Shown: positions 26,401-36,309 of the stretch, piece after piece
Position numbering within the stretch: position 1 is the stretch's first letter
How the letters are laid out: each line of letters starts with the position of its first letter
Assembly (NCBI RefSeq): GCF_964204645.1
Contig: NC_134030.1
Coordinates: 10,352,278 to 10,416,277 of the forward strand
Direction: 5' to 3'
DNA: 64,000 bases
DNA from: Tubulanus polymorphus
Lineage: Eukaryota > Nemertea > Palaeonemertea > Tubulaniformes > Tubulanidae
The notes under the pieces: generated by a model
What the model was told of the DNA's origin: nothing
The model's input: only the letters and a program-made list of their open reading frames with translations
Database searches by the model: none
Program-made: the position numbers and the translations under genes

Positions 26401-29400
26401 ATCTTCAGTGGTCTAGTAGTTGCCATACCCGAGTTCAAATTCTTTTGTAATAACGAATTGGGAACTCCTGGCTTCAGCATTTACAATGAATTCTTGTACA
26501 ACGAATATCTACATTAAATTTAGTAGCGCATATATACTTTACGCGATAATAAACTTTCACAAAATCTGAGTAAATTGCGTTATATTTCTGTGAATTGATT
26601 TTTGATTCGATGCGAACAATAAATCTTACAAACAAATTGTCGCGAGAATATTGCGTCGGTTTGCTGATACATTCAACAATTAATTGTGATGAATTATGAA
26701 TTCTACTCACATGCAAATCGGTCGAACTTTTCATAGTTACATAGTTCTCATGTCTGTGGTGAACAAGTCCGGAATCTACCGCACCGCGTTCCTGGCCGTT
26801 CTGCCTGTCGTGTTCCTGTTCGGAGCATTCGGAAATTCGGCAACTCCCTGATAATGATAAATCGCAGATTCCGCGGTTTATCTTACGCTAACTATCTGAT
26901 CGTTTTGTCGCTCAACGATTTCGCGGTCTGCGTCAACTATACGCTGATGCCCGTTTTACAGTCCGTTCTCTTGTACGTTAAAGACGGTCCGATATTCATC
27001 ATGAATTCGCTGATCAGTTGTAAAATATACGAGTTTACGATACAACTTGCAGTTATCAATAGTTCGTGGTTACTAGTAGCCGTATCTCTAGAACGCGCGG
27101 CAGTTGTGCTGTTCCCGTTCACATCTCGTTTGATATGTACACCTAGATTCGCTAGATTCACCATATTGATAATCACTGCTGTAAATTTTCTGGTTATATA
27201 CCTCAGCCCCGCTTTGTCGATACATTTCACCGACCGGTTTTTCGGATGTTACCACGAATTATCCGACCAAAAACAGTTCTTCTCCATAATAGTCATTCAG
27301 GTTTTCCTCATACCGTTAACGTTGATCATTTCGTCGAATTCCGTTATAATAGTTCAATTGTTCAGAGGTTCGAAAATCGTCTCGTCCGATCAGAAAACTA
27401 CGAAATCGAAACGTACGACGATAATGCTCGTAACGGTTTCGCTCGCGTTCGCGATATGTACGCTCCCATCTACTATCACCACATTTTTACCGATCCCGCC
27501 GGAACAGACGGATTTTCTATACGACATATTCGCGCAGTTCGAAATGTGAAATTGCGTCGTCAACTTTTACATATATCTTTTACTGGGACGAGAAATTCGC
27601 GAATATTTCTGTATGAAAATCCGCTGTAGAAATTACGTCAAATAACCATAGATTCCAAGCATGATTCACTTCAAACAACTTGAACCCATATTAACTGTGG
27701 ACTGGTTACGATGACTTACAAATTACATTTTAATTTAGATCTTAAATTATTGACTGGTTGCAGTGACTCAGATATTACATCATAGAACATGTCATGAGCT
27801 ACAACTTTTCCATTGATAATGGTAACAAAATATGCCTAGGTGCCAATACAATAAGGGAATACTTATGTTATTGTATTGTTCAACGCCCCCTGGTATATAC
27901 GAATTACCTGGCCATATACAAAATCCAATGACCTTGAATCTCACCACAATTATAGACCATGTCTTGAGCTACAACTTTCCAATTGATTGTGGTAAGAAAA
28001 TATGCATAGGTACGAATATAATATGGAAATACTAAGTTATTGAATTGTTCAACGTCCCATGGTGGCCATTTACAAAACCAATGACCTTAAAACTCACCAC
28101 ATTCATAAAGCATGTCAGCAGATACGATTTTGTAATTGATTGTGGTAACACACTATGCCTAGTTACCAATATAATATGGAAATACTAAGTTATTCTAGTT
28201 ATTCAACGCCCCCTGCCATATGCAAAGCCCAAAGACCGCGAAACTCGCTTAATTCATAGAACATGTTATGGTAATGAGCTACAACTTTGCAATTGATCAT
28301 GGTAACAAAATATGTCTAGGTACCAATATAATAAGGAAATACTAAGCTATTCTACTTATCAACGCCCCCTGGTGACTATATGGAATAATTAATTACCTTG
28401 AAACTCACCGAAATCATTGAACATGTCATGAGCCATAACTTTTCAATCGATTGTGGTAACAAAATATGCATAGGCACGAATATAATATAGAAATACTAAG
28501 CAATTGCATTGTTCAATGCCCCTGGTGGCCATATACAAAAACTTATGACCTTGAAACTCACCACAATCATAGAACACGTTATAAGCTACAACTTTCCAAT
28601 TGATTTTGGTTACAAAATATGCTTAGGTATCAATATAATGTGGAAATACTTTTTTCCACCTACAAATGAACTGATGACACCAAGATGGCCGCCAACTGCG
28701 TCATAAATGGCTGATCAAATTACCAGTCACAGGTATAAAAGATCTCTTCCCAAAGAATACCCATCACAAATTGCAATGAAAACTGGCAAACCCTTAGGAA
28801 GTTACGGGACTCAAAATTGACATCTTTGGGCACAAAAAAGGTCACAGGAAAGCCATCTTGAGTCCGATCGACCCAATTTTTCTAATGCTGATGGGCCCTT
28901 GGGATTTACAAATATATCTAAAAGATCAAGGTAATTGATCAAAGCATCTTCAAAATTTCCCTCGAAAACTTCAACAAGAGCCCCAAGGGGCACAATGGCC
29001 AGCCTGTCAGATTTGCTTTTTATAAATGATGTAATCTGTGGGTTATATTTATCAATATACACTCCCTGCTCAATATCATTTACATAGTAAAATCGTGTGT
29101 TAACACAGACAGCAGGAACGAATGTAATATAGAAATACTAAGTTATTGTATTGTTCAACGCCCCCTGGTGGCCATAAAAAAACCAATGAGCTTGAAACTC
29201 ACCTCGATCATAGAACATGTCATGAGCTACAACTTTCCAATTGATTATAGTAGCAAAATATGCTTAAGTATCAATTATGATGTGGAAAAACTTTTTTTCC
29301 ACCTACGAATGAGTACTGATGACCCCAAGATGGCTGCCAAGTGCGTCATAATTGCCTGGTCAAAAATACCCTCTCGGATATAAAAGATCCCTTTCCAAAG

Positions 29401-32400
29401 AATACCCATTACAAATTGCAATGAAACATGGCGCACCATTAGAAAGCTACAGTACTCAGAATTCAGGCCAAAATTGACATTTTTGGGAACAAAAAAGGTC
29501 ACAGTACGGCCATCTTGAGTCCGATCGACTCAATTTTTCTCATGCCGATGGGCCCTCGGGGGATACAAATATATACGAATGATCAAGGTTATTGATAAAA
29601 GTGTCTTCAAAATTTCCCTCGAAAACTTAAAAAATGTGTAAAAAGTGCTGATTTTTGCGAACAACAATGGCTGCCAGTCGGCCATCTTGAATCTGACAGG
29701 GCCAGTTTTTGGCCTGAAGATGTGTCTAGGGTAGATACACGTATAAAACAAATATCAAGACATTATCTTGAAGCGTCTTCAAAACTTTGGAACTAACACG
29801 AACTATGTAGATGGTTATCTCTCGACCTCAAAAGCTTCAAGACCCATCTCAAAACAACTTTGTTCCATGCAGCATACCATTAACTCTCGGAAAGCGAATT
29901 GTATTTAACATTTTTTGGCAGAATAAAATTTGATTGAATTTGCAATTCGGGCACATGGCTAATTGGCATATCAAGGTCATACACCCGATTTGGTAAAACC
30001 TTTTTTCGCGAACCTTGCGCAATTGTCAAGGATGAATTTTCTGTAGAGCAAATAAAAATTCCTCCCAAACAACAAATCAACTAAAGATTTCATAGAAATC
30101 GATCTTGAAATACAATTTTAAATCTTAAAATAAAACCCGGAAGTAAAACAGCAGACGATACCGCGGATTCACGTGAACACCTGATTTCTGTAAACGAAAT
30201 GTTGGTTGTGACAAAATTGTTCAGACGGTTTTAGGTGGTAATAAGTACGGAAACGTAACAACCATGGTCGACTTATTCGATGAAATCAGGCCTATGTGAT
30301 ATCCAAATTTTGACTTTTTTATTCTCCAGACCTCCCTGATATAGAAATAAAAGATTTTGGTGGTACGAAAGTGCAATCACAGCGCCGACGGGGACAGAGC
30401 CGTGTCAGAGATCGGCGGAGTGAAAATTGAGGTGGACGAACACGAAGAAGTAGGCTATTGCGCTACTTGAATCACGAAAACTCCTGGCGCGGCCCCGACG
30501 CTTTTCGTTGATTAAGTAATACAAATATCATGCAATGGGTTTTCACAATCTACCGCTGGTATTTACCGGATTTCAATATCACTCCAAAATTCAAAGAAAC
30601 CTCGAAATATCGAACCGGAACACTTCCGGTAGATATCCGCGGCTGCCCAACCGGGAAACTTATTTGTTTCAATAGATATTGATAGGATCCATCATCTTCA
30701 CCCGTCAAGGGATTCGAACCCACTAAGCTAAAGCCATGCCAGAATCGGGTCGGGCCAATCACAGCGCTTGTAACAAACCACATTAGGCTTCTGTGGAATT
30801 TCCCAGTAAATGGGCCAATCAGCAAACACGTAGCGAACGCGGAAGTATTGTCGCGTGTTGATACATGACGTCATGCGCAAAAGCGCCAGTAATGAAATCG
30901 CGATAATTCACGTGAACAGCTGCTGATATTTTCAGATAAACCAATCACAGGGAAGACACAACTTCCTGATTGGCTGATAAAAATTGAAATTTTCCCGATT
31001 TAACTTTCGTGAAAAATACAGAAAACATTTTTATGAGACCCTATTTCAAAATTCTGCTCGCTACGATTCCGAGAATGGATTACGCTTAAATACGTGATTT
31101 GTTCGAATATGCCCTCACTTGGCAAGCAAAAGAGCCTTTTGTGTGGAAAAAATGTCATTTAAATTCGCTCCATTTGTATAGAAATAGGCTCAGCCTACGG
31201 CTGGCCTAAAAATGTGTAAAAAGTGCTGAATTTGGCAAACAACAATGGCTGCCAGTCGGCCATCTTGAATCTGAGGGTCAGTTTTTGGCTGAAGATGTTT
31301 CTAGGGTAGATACATGTATGAACCAAATATCAAGACATTGCCTTGAAGCGTCTTCAAAACTTCCCAAAATAACTGGATTCCGTCTACGGACAACGGACGA
31401 AAAGTGAATGCAATAGCCCGCTGGGACTTAAGTCCCAAGTGGGCTAAAAAGGGCATTCTGAAACTTTGAAAATCTGCTTTTTGCTGCAATTTCCAAGCAA
31501 TTCAGTCCTGAAACAAAGCGCTTTCTAGCAAATTAACTGCTTTGAGATGTAGTTTCCAGGTAATAAAGCCAAAATCTTGAAGAATTATGTGCTTTTTGTT
31601 AAAATTACCTACGTCGTCTTCTAAAAATGTTTTTGAGATTTGACGGTAGCACGTGCCTATGGTGCTACCGTCTGAATCCGCGCCTGCATTGTTTTGTGAA
31701 TCAAACATTTGAAATGAACATAGAACTGAATAGAACTGAGCAAGTGGGTCCAGTTCCATACAGTTCCCACTTGAAATTTGAAAGTTGACACATAGGAAAA
31801 GAATTGATTTTAACTTTCTTTGTTTTCTTTTGTAATTCAGATTGGAAGATTTTGTCTAAAAAAAGCGTAAAATGTTTGATGGAGTTTTTAGCCATTTACC
31901 GAAACAATCGGTCGAACTCCAACTTTTACACCAGTAAATAAAGCTAAGCCGCGATCATTCACTCGATATTAAACAATGCTCAAACAAAGCCAAGTGGGTC
32001 ATTTCCAGTAACAGTTATGTACCAGTCAATGTGCCTCGTACATTTACTGCAATGAATATGAAGCACCAGATTGGCAATGATACACTATGTAGGGTTATGT
32101 AGCCTAGTGAAAATTAGTATAATAGAAAATGTCTTGTTTGTAATAATGAATTGAAAACTCCTGATTTCAGCATTTAAACCTACAGCGAATTCTTGTACAA
32201 CGATGATCTAAATTAAATTCAGTAATGTTTAAATCTTACACGAAAATAGACTTTCACGAAACCTGAGCAAATTGCGTTAGATTTCTGAGGATTGATTTTC
32301 AATTGGACGCGAACAGTAAATTTTAACGAACAAATTGTATGTAGAATATCGCGCCGGTCTGCTGATACATTCAACAATTAATTGTCATGAATAATACTCA

Positions 32401-34592
32401 GATGCAAATCGGTCGAACTTTTTACAGTTACATAGTTCTCATGTCTGTGGTGAACAAGTCTGGAATCTACCGTACCGTGTTCCTGGCTGTTCTGCCTGTC
32501 GTGTTCCTGTTCGGAGCATTCGGAAATTCGGCAACTTTCCTGATAATGATAAATCGCAGATTCCGCGGTTTATCTTACGCTAACTATCTGGTCGTTTTGT
32601 CGCTCAACGATTTCGCGGTCTGCCTCAACTATACGTTGATGCCCGTATTACAGTTCGTTCAGTACGTTAAAGACGGTCCGATATTCATCATGAATTCGCT
32701 GATCAGTTGTCAAATCTACGAGTTTACGTTTCAACTAGCAGTTATCGATAGTTCGTGGTTACTAGTAGCCATATCTCTAGAACGTGTGGCAGTTGTGCTC
32801 TTCCCGTTCACGTCTCGTTTGGTATGTACACCGAGATTCGCCAGATTTACTATATTGATAATCATCGCAGTTAATTTTCTGGTAATATACCTCAGCCCCG
32901 CTTTGACGATACATTTCACCGACCGGTTTTTCGGATGTTACTACAAACTATCCGACCAAAAAAAGTTCTTCTCCATAACCGTCATCCAGGTTTTCCTCAT
33001 ACCGTTAACGTTGATCATTTCGGCGAATTCCGTTATAATAGTTCAGTTGTTCAGAGGTTCGAAAATTGTCTCGTCCGATCAGAAAACGACGAAATCGAAA
33101 CGTACGACGATAATGCTCGTAACGGTTTCGCTCGCGTTCGCGATATGTACGCTCCCATCTACTATCACTACACTTTTACCGATCCCGCCGGAACAGACGG
33201 ATTTTCTATACGGCATATTCGCGCAGTTCGAAATGTATAATACTGTCATCAACTTTTACATATACCTTTTACTGGGACGAGAAATTCGCGAATATTTCTG
33301 TAAGAAAATCCGCTGTAGAAATTCATTCAAATAACTATAGATTTCATTACATTTTAATTCGAATTCCAAATCTAATTTGCATGGTTTAAAAAAATACAAC
33401 TGTTCAATTATTTCAAATCTATACCATCATAATTTTGGGTAAAATATGAAATGGAAAAATGCCCTAACTTGAAAATAACTGCTAATAAATAGAGTCAAGT
33501 ATTCTTATTCAAACGTTGAATTACAGGTACATTAACCATTCCATCTTCATCGAAATAGAATTTGAATGCTACTTACTAGGCCTAAAACCTAAATGTTTTC
33601 AAATTGCCAGTTTCTCAATATTCACAGAGTTTTCAAGGACTTTTCGGCATTTTGTTCATGAATTCAAGGATATTCAAGGACCTTGAAAAGCATTTTTCGT
33701 TTAGCAGGAGTTTTCAAGGAATCATGAAGTCGTTGGGACCCTGAGTTGGAATGACGGAAACCGAATAGCGGACGGAGTATCTATCAAAAGGCGGAATGGC
33801 GAAAAACTATGTTGCAATTGTAATAACTAATTACTCATTTATCTGGTTTTTACTGCACGCTACTAAGCGCAGAAAACAATAAACCGGTCGGTGAAATGTA
33901 TCGACAGGGCCGAGGCAGATGAGGTATATAACCAGAAAAAGTCTACTGCGGCGATTATCAATATAGTAAATCTGGCGAATCTTGGCGTACATATCAAACG
34001 AGATGTGAACGGGAAGAGCACGACTGTCGCACGTTCTAGAGATACGGATACTAGTAACCACGAACTATCGATAGGCCTAACAGAAATACATCATCTTCAA
34101 GAATCATCTTACTTGAAGCAGATTTGACCATCAATAATTACGTTAGGCCTACGAGCTATTGAAGTAACATACCTATCGAACAATCTGACGAGAAGTTGGC
34201 TCCCTTGTCTTAAATTCGGTACCTAGGGGTCAAAAACTTTTTGCATTTTCAGGCCCCTTGTTTTTTTTTCTTTATATAGGCCTAGAACCTATGATACTGG
34301 GGTCAAAATTGTATGTGTTTAAGGCCCCTACGGGCAGTGCAGCTTGCTATAGGGGCTGCAAATGGAAACATTGCTTACGACTACTGCTGCTAGCCACCAC
34401 AGTATTTGCCAAATTTGGGCTGTTTGTTTCTCTTTCCGTCAGTATTTAGGCCTATTTAAAATCAACACGAACACTAACAGTCATTGAACATAACAAATCC
34501 TGAATAACTTACCAACAATTCAGTTTTTTGACGCTTTCTAAATCTGACGCTCTTGTTCTGGCCAGTACCAGGTCTTCAGTTAATTTCGGCAT
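14477..34592 (-). CDS. CFAP410: CFAP410 (C21orf2), cilia protein (complete, six exons, 16-kb first intron)
   Basis: CFAP410 is a small leucine-rich-repeat protein of the ciliary base that works with NEK1. Exons in transcript order: 34592-34513, 18250-18185, 17503-17280, 17183-17024, 16462-16369, 14614-14477. All phases agree, giving 253 aa, the family length. Exon 1 encodes [20 protein letters not shown] and ends at VKKLNCW, the family N-terminus. Exon 2 gives [20 protein letters not shown]. Exon 3 holds the LRRs ([46 protein letters not shown]). Exon 4 starts [12 protein letters not shown]. Exon 5 is lysine/serine rich. Exon 6 gives the C-terminal helix [19 protein letters not shown]. The first intron (18251-34512) holds four copies of an intronless GPCR and much repeat DNA. 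The phase match of the distant exon 1 (TG joined to G for tryptophan) and its sequence make the long intron firm. Confidence 0.93.
15644..16050. mobile_element. Nonautonomous hAT-like element
   Basis: Bounded by CAGGGTGGCCACT at the left and GTGGCCACCCTG at the right, the inverted ends typical of many hAT-type elements. Inner sequence repeats ATTCCCTGA motifs. A clean 8-bp target duplication was not seen. It lies in CFAP410 intron 5; a second copy is at 56454-56745. Confidence 0.6.
16600..16815 (-). repeat. Copy of the GCCGCGATCACACG MITE
   Basis: Contains GGCACGGGCCAAATTTGGC, the AATTAGAGAGTGCGC block (as complement) and ends GTGTGATCGAGGCTTTAA. It is the reverse orientation of the better-preserved copy at 20518-20825. 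Confidence 0.6.
18960..19290 (+). repeat. Dispersed repeat, copy 1
   Basis: About 300 bases starting near CAGGCGCGATTCAGACAG, with CAAGATTTTGTCTTTATTGC. The same sequence appears inverted at 31395-31690. Both copies are in the first intron of CFAP410. No coding capacity seen. Confidence 0.55.
19700..20250 (+). mobile_element. LINE retrotransposon remnant
   Basis: At about 19800-19860 one frame reads [15 protein letters not shown], matching the reverse transcriptase block that follows the first catalytic aspartate in non-LTR elements. The preceding residues are broken by drift. About 400 bases later the sequence ends in AAATAAATTTGAATTTGAA, like a LINE 3' tail. The element is short, decayed and not coding now. 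Confidence 0.45.
20518..20825 (+). mobile_element. MITE with AGCCGCGATCACACG terminal inverted repeats
   Basis: Exact 15-bp ends: AGCCGCGATCACACG at left, CGTGTGATCGCGGCT at right. The flanks are TAT on both sides, consistent with a two- or three-base target duplication. The inside carries GGGCCAAATTTGGC palindromes. Further copies: 16600-16815, 47545-47770 and a fragment at 31948-32010. It is noncoding although it gives spurious open frames. Confidence 0.75.
21423..21640. repeat. Tandem duplication, two units of about 115 bp
   Basis: Two nearly identical units begin ATGTGTGGAATAAAATAAC and contain CACGAGAATAACAATAGGG. It lies just downstream of the minus-strand GPCR. Confidence 0.85.
21704..22654 (-). 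CDS. Class A (rhodopsin-like) GPCR, intronless, copy 1
   Basis: A 316-residue seven-helix receptor in one exon. TM1 carries G46-N47-S48, TM2 has N74-D75 (LSLND), and C109 and C185 can form the usual disulphide between TM3 and the second outer loop. TM3 ends S-L-E133-R134-A in place of DRY, TM6 has AICTLP (C255, P258), and TM7 has N290-F-Y-I-Y294 in place of NPxxY. Loop 3 is short and basic (KTTKSKRTT). The ligand is unknown; a peptide or chemosensory role is a guess from general family look. The gene sits inside intron 1 of CFAP410 on the same strand. It is about 91% identical by hand count to the copy at 32387-33334 (27 substitutions and a one-residue gap). The start ATG is supported by the equivalent start in the other copies. 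Confidence 0.9.
   Translation of the reverse strand: MNSTQMQIGRTFHSYIVLMSVVNKSRIYRTAFLAVLPVVFLFGAFGNSATFLIMINRRFRGLSYANYLVVLSLNDFAVCVNYTLTPVLQFVLMYVKDGPIFIMNSLISCKIYEFTIQLAVIDSAWLLVAVSLERAAVVLFPFTSRLICTPRFARFTILIITAVNFLVIYLSPALSIHFTDRFFGCYHELSDQKKFFSIIVIQVFLIPLTLIISSNSVIIVQLFRGSKIVSSDQKTTKSKRTTIMLVTVSLAFAICTLPSTITTFLPIPPEQTDFLYDIFAQFEMCNCVVNFYIYLLLGREIREYFCMKIRCRKSVK
22655..22890 (-). promoter_or_regulatory. Conserved 5' flank of GPCR copy 1
   Basis: About 230 bases upstream of the start match the upstream regions of the other two receptor copies, including AATTAATTGT just before the ATG and GAATTCTTGTACAACGA further out. Likely promoter duplicated with the gene; no TATA box is claimed. Confidence 0.5.
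23050..23480. repeat. 60-bp minisatellite, about seven units
   Basis: Units repeat CATCCAACTCAGATATC and GTCAAGTGATCTGACTTGAG with few changes. Each unit holds a 9-bp inverted repeat, CTCAAGTCA against TGACTTGAG. Because 60 is divisible by three, the minus strand stays open across the array; this is judged to be chance, not a gene. Confidence 0.85.
24490..26295. mobile_element. Host element interrupted by a nested insertion
   Basis: Left end TTAACCCTTTAA and right end TTAAAGGGTTAA are inverted. Removing the inner insertion (24827-26047) joins two halves that flank AACGAT. No transposase could be read, so it is nonautonomous or decayed. Confidence 0.5.
24827..26047. mobile_element. Nested insertion with CAGTGCTTCA ends
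   Basis: Ends CAGTGCTTCA and TGAAGCACTG are exact inverted repeats, and AACGAT lies directly outside both, as a target duplication. GCCCT-rich blocks are near both ends (for example CCGCCCTGCCC). The inner kilobase has no long open frame. Confidence 0.6.
26430..26695 (+). promoter_or_regulatory. Conserved 5' flank of the GPCR pseudogene
   Basis: Matches the upstream region of copy 1 almost base for base (GGAACTCCTGGCTTCAGC, then ATTAATTGTGATGAATT), and more loosely that of copy 3. Confidence 0.5.
26696..27645 (+). pseudogene. Class A GPCR pseudogene, copy 2
   Basis: Collinear with the intact copies from its ATG to its original stop codon. Two breaks are visible. One base is missing in TM1 near 26845-26848 (ACTCCCTGA where the intact copies have ACTTTCCTGA), which shifts frame and stops at 26849-26851. 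A second lesion makes TGA at 27547-27549 in TM7, where copy 1 has a cysteine codon. Between them the frame is clean and includes S-L-E-R-A and the TM6 block, so inactivation looks recent. Plus strand, opposite to its host gene CFAP410. Confidence 0.9.
27775..29300. repeat. Tandem array of the CGCCCCCTGGT unit (about 155 bp)
   Basis: Six adjacent units (27775-28670) and a further one (29110-29300) share CATGTCATGAGCTACAAC, ATTGATTGTGGTAACAAAAT and CAACGCCCCCTGGTG, with spacing of 150-170 bases. The gap between holds another repeat (see 28700-29800). Noncoding. Confidence 0.75.
28700..29800. repeat. Local duplication of a GGTCACAG/TCCGATCGAC repeat
   Basis: Sequence at about 28720-29030 (AAAAAAGGTCACAGG, TTGAGTCCGATCGAC, TTCCCTCGAAAACTT) recurs at 29370-29640. 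The next block (GTGTAAAAAGTGCTGA) recurs at 31204-31365. Noncoding dispersed repeat. Confidence 0.6.
31395..31690 (-). repeat. Dispersed repeat, copy 2 (inverted)
   Basis: Reverse complement of the 18960-19290 repeat, sharing AATAAAGCCAAAATCTTGAAG and TGGTGCTACCGTCTGAATC. Followed at 31735-31765 by a piece of the CAGTTCCA MITE. Confidence 0.55.
32130..32386 (+). promoter_or_regulatory. Conserved 5' flank of GPCR copy 3
   Basis: Shares GCGAATTCTTGTACAACGA, TGAGCAAATTGCGTTA and CAACAATTAATTGTCATGAA with the other copies. More diverged than those two are from each other. Confidence 0.5.
32387..33334 (+). CDS. Class A (rhodopsin-like) GPCR, intronless, copy 3
   Basis: Intact 315-residue receptor, paralogue of the minus-strand copy at 21704-22654. 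It keeps GNS in TM1, LND in TM2, the disulphide cysteines (SCQIYEF and FGCYYKL), S-L-E-R-V after TM3, ICTLP in TM6 and the atypical N-F-Y-I-Y in TM7. It lacks one codon before YVKDGP, and TM7 differs at two cysteines (Y and T here). Differences are spread over the protein, several in the outer loops. It lies in intron 1 of CFAP410 but on the opposite strand, so it must have its own promoter. Ligand unknown. Confidence 0.9.
   Translation: MNNTQMQIGRTFYSYIVLMSVVNKSGIYRTVFLAVLPVVFLFGAFGNSATFLIMINRRFRGLSYANYLVVLSLNDFAVCLNYTLMPVLQFVQYVKDGPIFIMNSLISCQIYEFTFQLAVIDSSWLLVAISLERVAVVLFPFTSRLVCTPRFARFTILIIIAVNFLVIYLSPALTIHFTDRFFGCYYKLSDQKKFFSITVIQVFLIPLTLIISANSVIIVQLFRGSKIVSSDQKTTKSKRTTIMLVTVSLAFAICTLPSTITTLLPIPPEQTDFLYGIFAQFEMYNTVINFYIYLLLGREIREYFCKKIRCRNSFK
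33883..34076 (-). pseudogene. GPCR fragment, copy 4 (TM3 to outer loop 2)
   Basis: The plus strand reads CCGGTCGGTGAAATGTATCG and on to CACGAACTATCGATAG, the antisense of the receptor segment from TM3 to outer loop 2. A small insertion near 33905-33920 disrupts it. Only about 190 bases remain. It lies about 440 bases from exon 1 of CFAP410. Confidence 0.85.
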
Positions 34593-36309
34593 ATTGAAAT
34601 GAATATTCACATTTGAGCTCACAGACCACTATTCGAAAATCTTCTATATCCTATAGTAAAGACAAGAAATTTGAGCGTTTAGTTCACATATAAGCGCGTA
34701 TAAATCCAGGGGAAATCATGCTTTTCATGGCTGCTAGGCCAGCATCTTAAGATGCATTCAATGATAATAATAATTCAAGCACTCAAGTGGTTTTCGCCCT
34801 ATACCCAATCTAAATTTTGATATCATCAGTTTCTTTAGAGTGGGGTATCCCTGCGCAGGTATAGGCCTACCAGTACATGTGAGCCGAATATTGAAGCGGA
34901 TCGTGGTATCCTTACTCCAGACAAAACCAATCTAGGGAACCCCTCGTCTGAATACCAGTCATTGTTACAGGTTGTTTGGGGAACAACGGCTAGATACTAG
35001 ACTACTTTCTTTTTTTTTAGTAGGAATGTCTGTCCGCTGGGATGTCTTCCAGGCCATATGTGACAGGATCATCGTGAGCAGTGCCTTAAGTGTGTCGACA
35101 TGACTCCAGTTAAAAACTGCTGGGTCCAATCTAAGGCAGCGCTTGTCTGATTGCCCGGGACAAGTTTATTCTCATCAGGGCAAATAGGTTATCATTGAAT
35201 ATATACTGCGATGACAACGTAAGCGCGAATTAGTGTCGCAGAGGTGTGTCGTGTGTAAATGGCATGCGGGACCGGACAAGAGCATTGATCGATCTCCAAC
35301 CCGCTTACAATCTCGCGTTCATTTGCCCACCAGACTTGTTTTAGTGCAATTTTATGTCTCAAAGCTAAAGCTTTTTTCCACTCAATAGAAAGGATTATCG
35401 TGCCACCAGTCGGACTGCCTGTGATGTTGTAAGGTCAGTTGATTTATGAGGGGCGAGCGAAATTTCAGATATGCTTGTCCAGGGCCAGAGGCCAAGTCAA
35501 GTGGCTTTTGTTTTTCTTTTGAACTGTTTTTCCTTGACCTTATCGACATCGAATCCCGAGAGATGTCTCAATACGTCATACAACCTTAATTTGACACCTA
35601 TCCTATTTGTAGAACTATGACAACATTTATGGGGGATCTCTTTTTCATTCTGAAACTATTTTTGATCCTGCCTAGCGCATCTTGGAGCTACTAACCTAAT
35701 CAAATACCAGACTCATTCATCAAGATTTATGGATTGATGTCTGTCTGCAGACATCTGTCTGTTTCCAGAACCTGTCATGTCAGGTCCCGAAAAAACCCAA
35801 ACTCATGACAATATTTGACGAAACGGCGAAATATCTAGGCATGTGCTAGACGAATGGAAGAACATTTTGAGTTGAATGAATATTCTGACCCGTCGTTAAT
35901 ATCGAAAATGATTCAACAATAACGATAAGGAAAATGTTCTGACAAATAATTCATTTGAAAGGTTGATTTATAAGAAGAAAATATTTATGTGTAAACTATG
36001 ACTTATTTCTGTATTAAAGGGAAAAAATAAGTTTCAGGCATAGATGAATTAATTAATGTAGAAGTAAGAGCACATTATAAGAGAATATTTTCGCTAGATG
36101 AATCGAGGTCTTGATATTTCGTTTCCGCAATAAGACACTGAAAATTATCTGCTCACTATCACAGTTCGGCAACACTCCTCACTGTCCTGAAGTCCTGAAG
36201 TCTCACTATTTATATTCATTGTCTTTATGATGTACATGTAAAAGAGCCGAATGCAATATAGAGACTGATTTTATTGAGACTGATTTTAAATCAACTCATC
36301 AATTTAAAG
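34593..36309. other. CFAP410 upstream region
   Basis: Should contain the CFAP410 promoter. No exon, strong promoter motif or named repeat was recognised. At 35775-35795 the sequence CCTGTCATGTCAGGTCCCGA resembles the hairpin core of the neighbouring satellite. Confidence 0.4.

Noticed and set aside
30690-30745. tRNA on the minus strand
   Set aside because: Only a T-arm-like GGGTTCGAATCCC is present; no D-arm or acceptor stem found.
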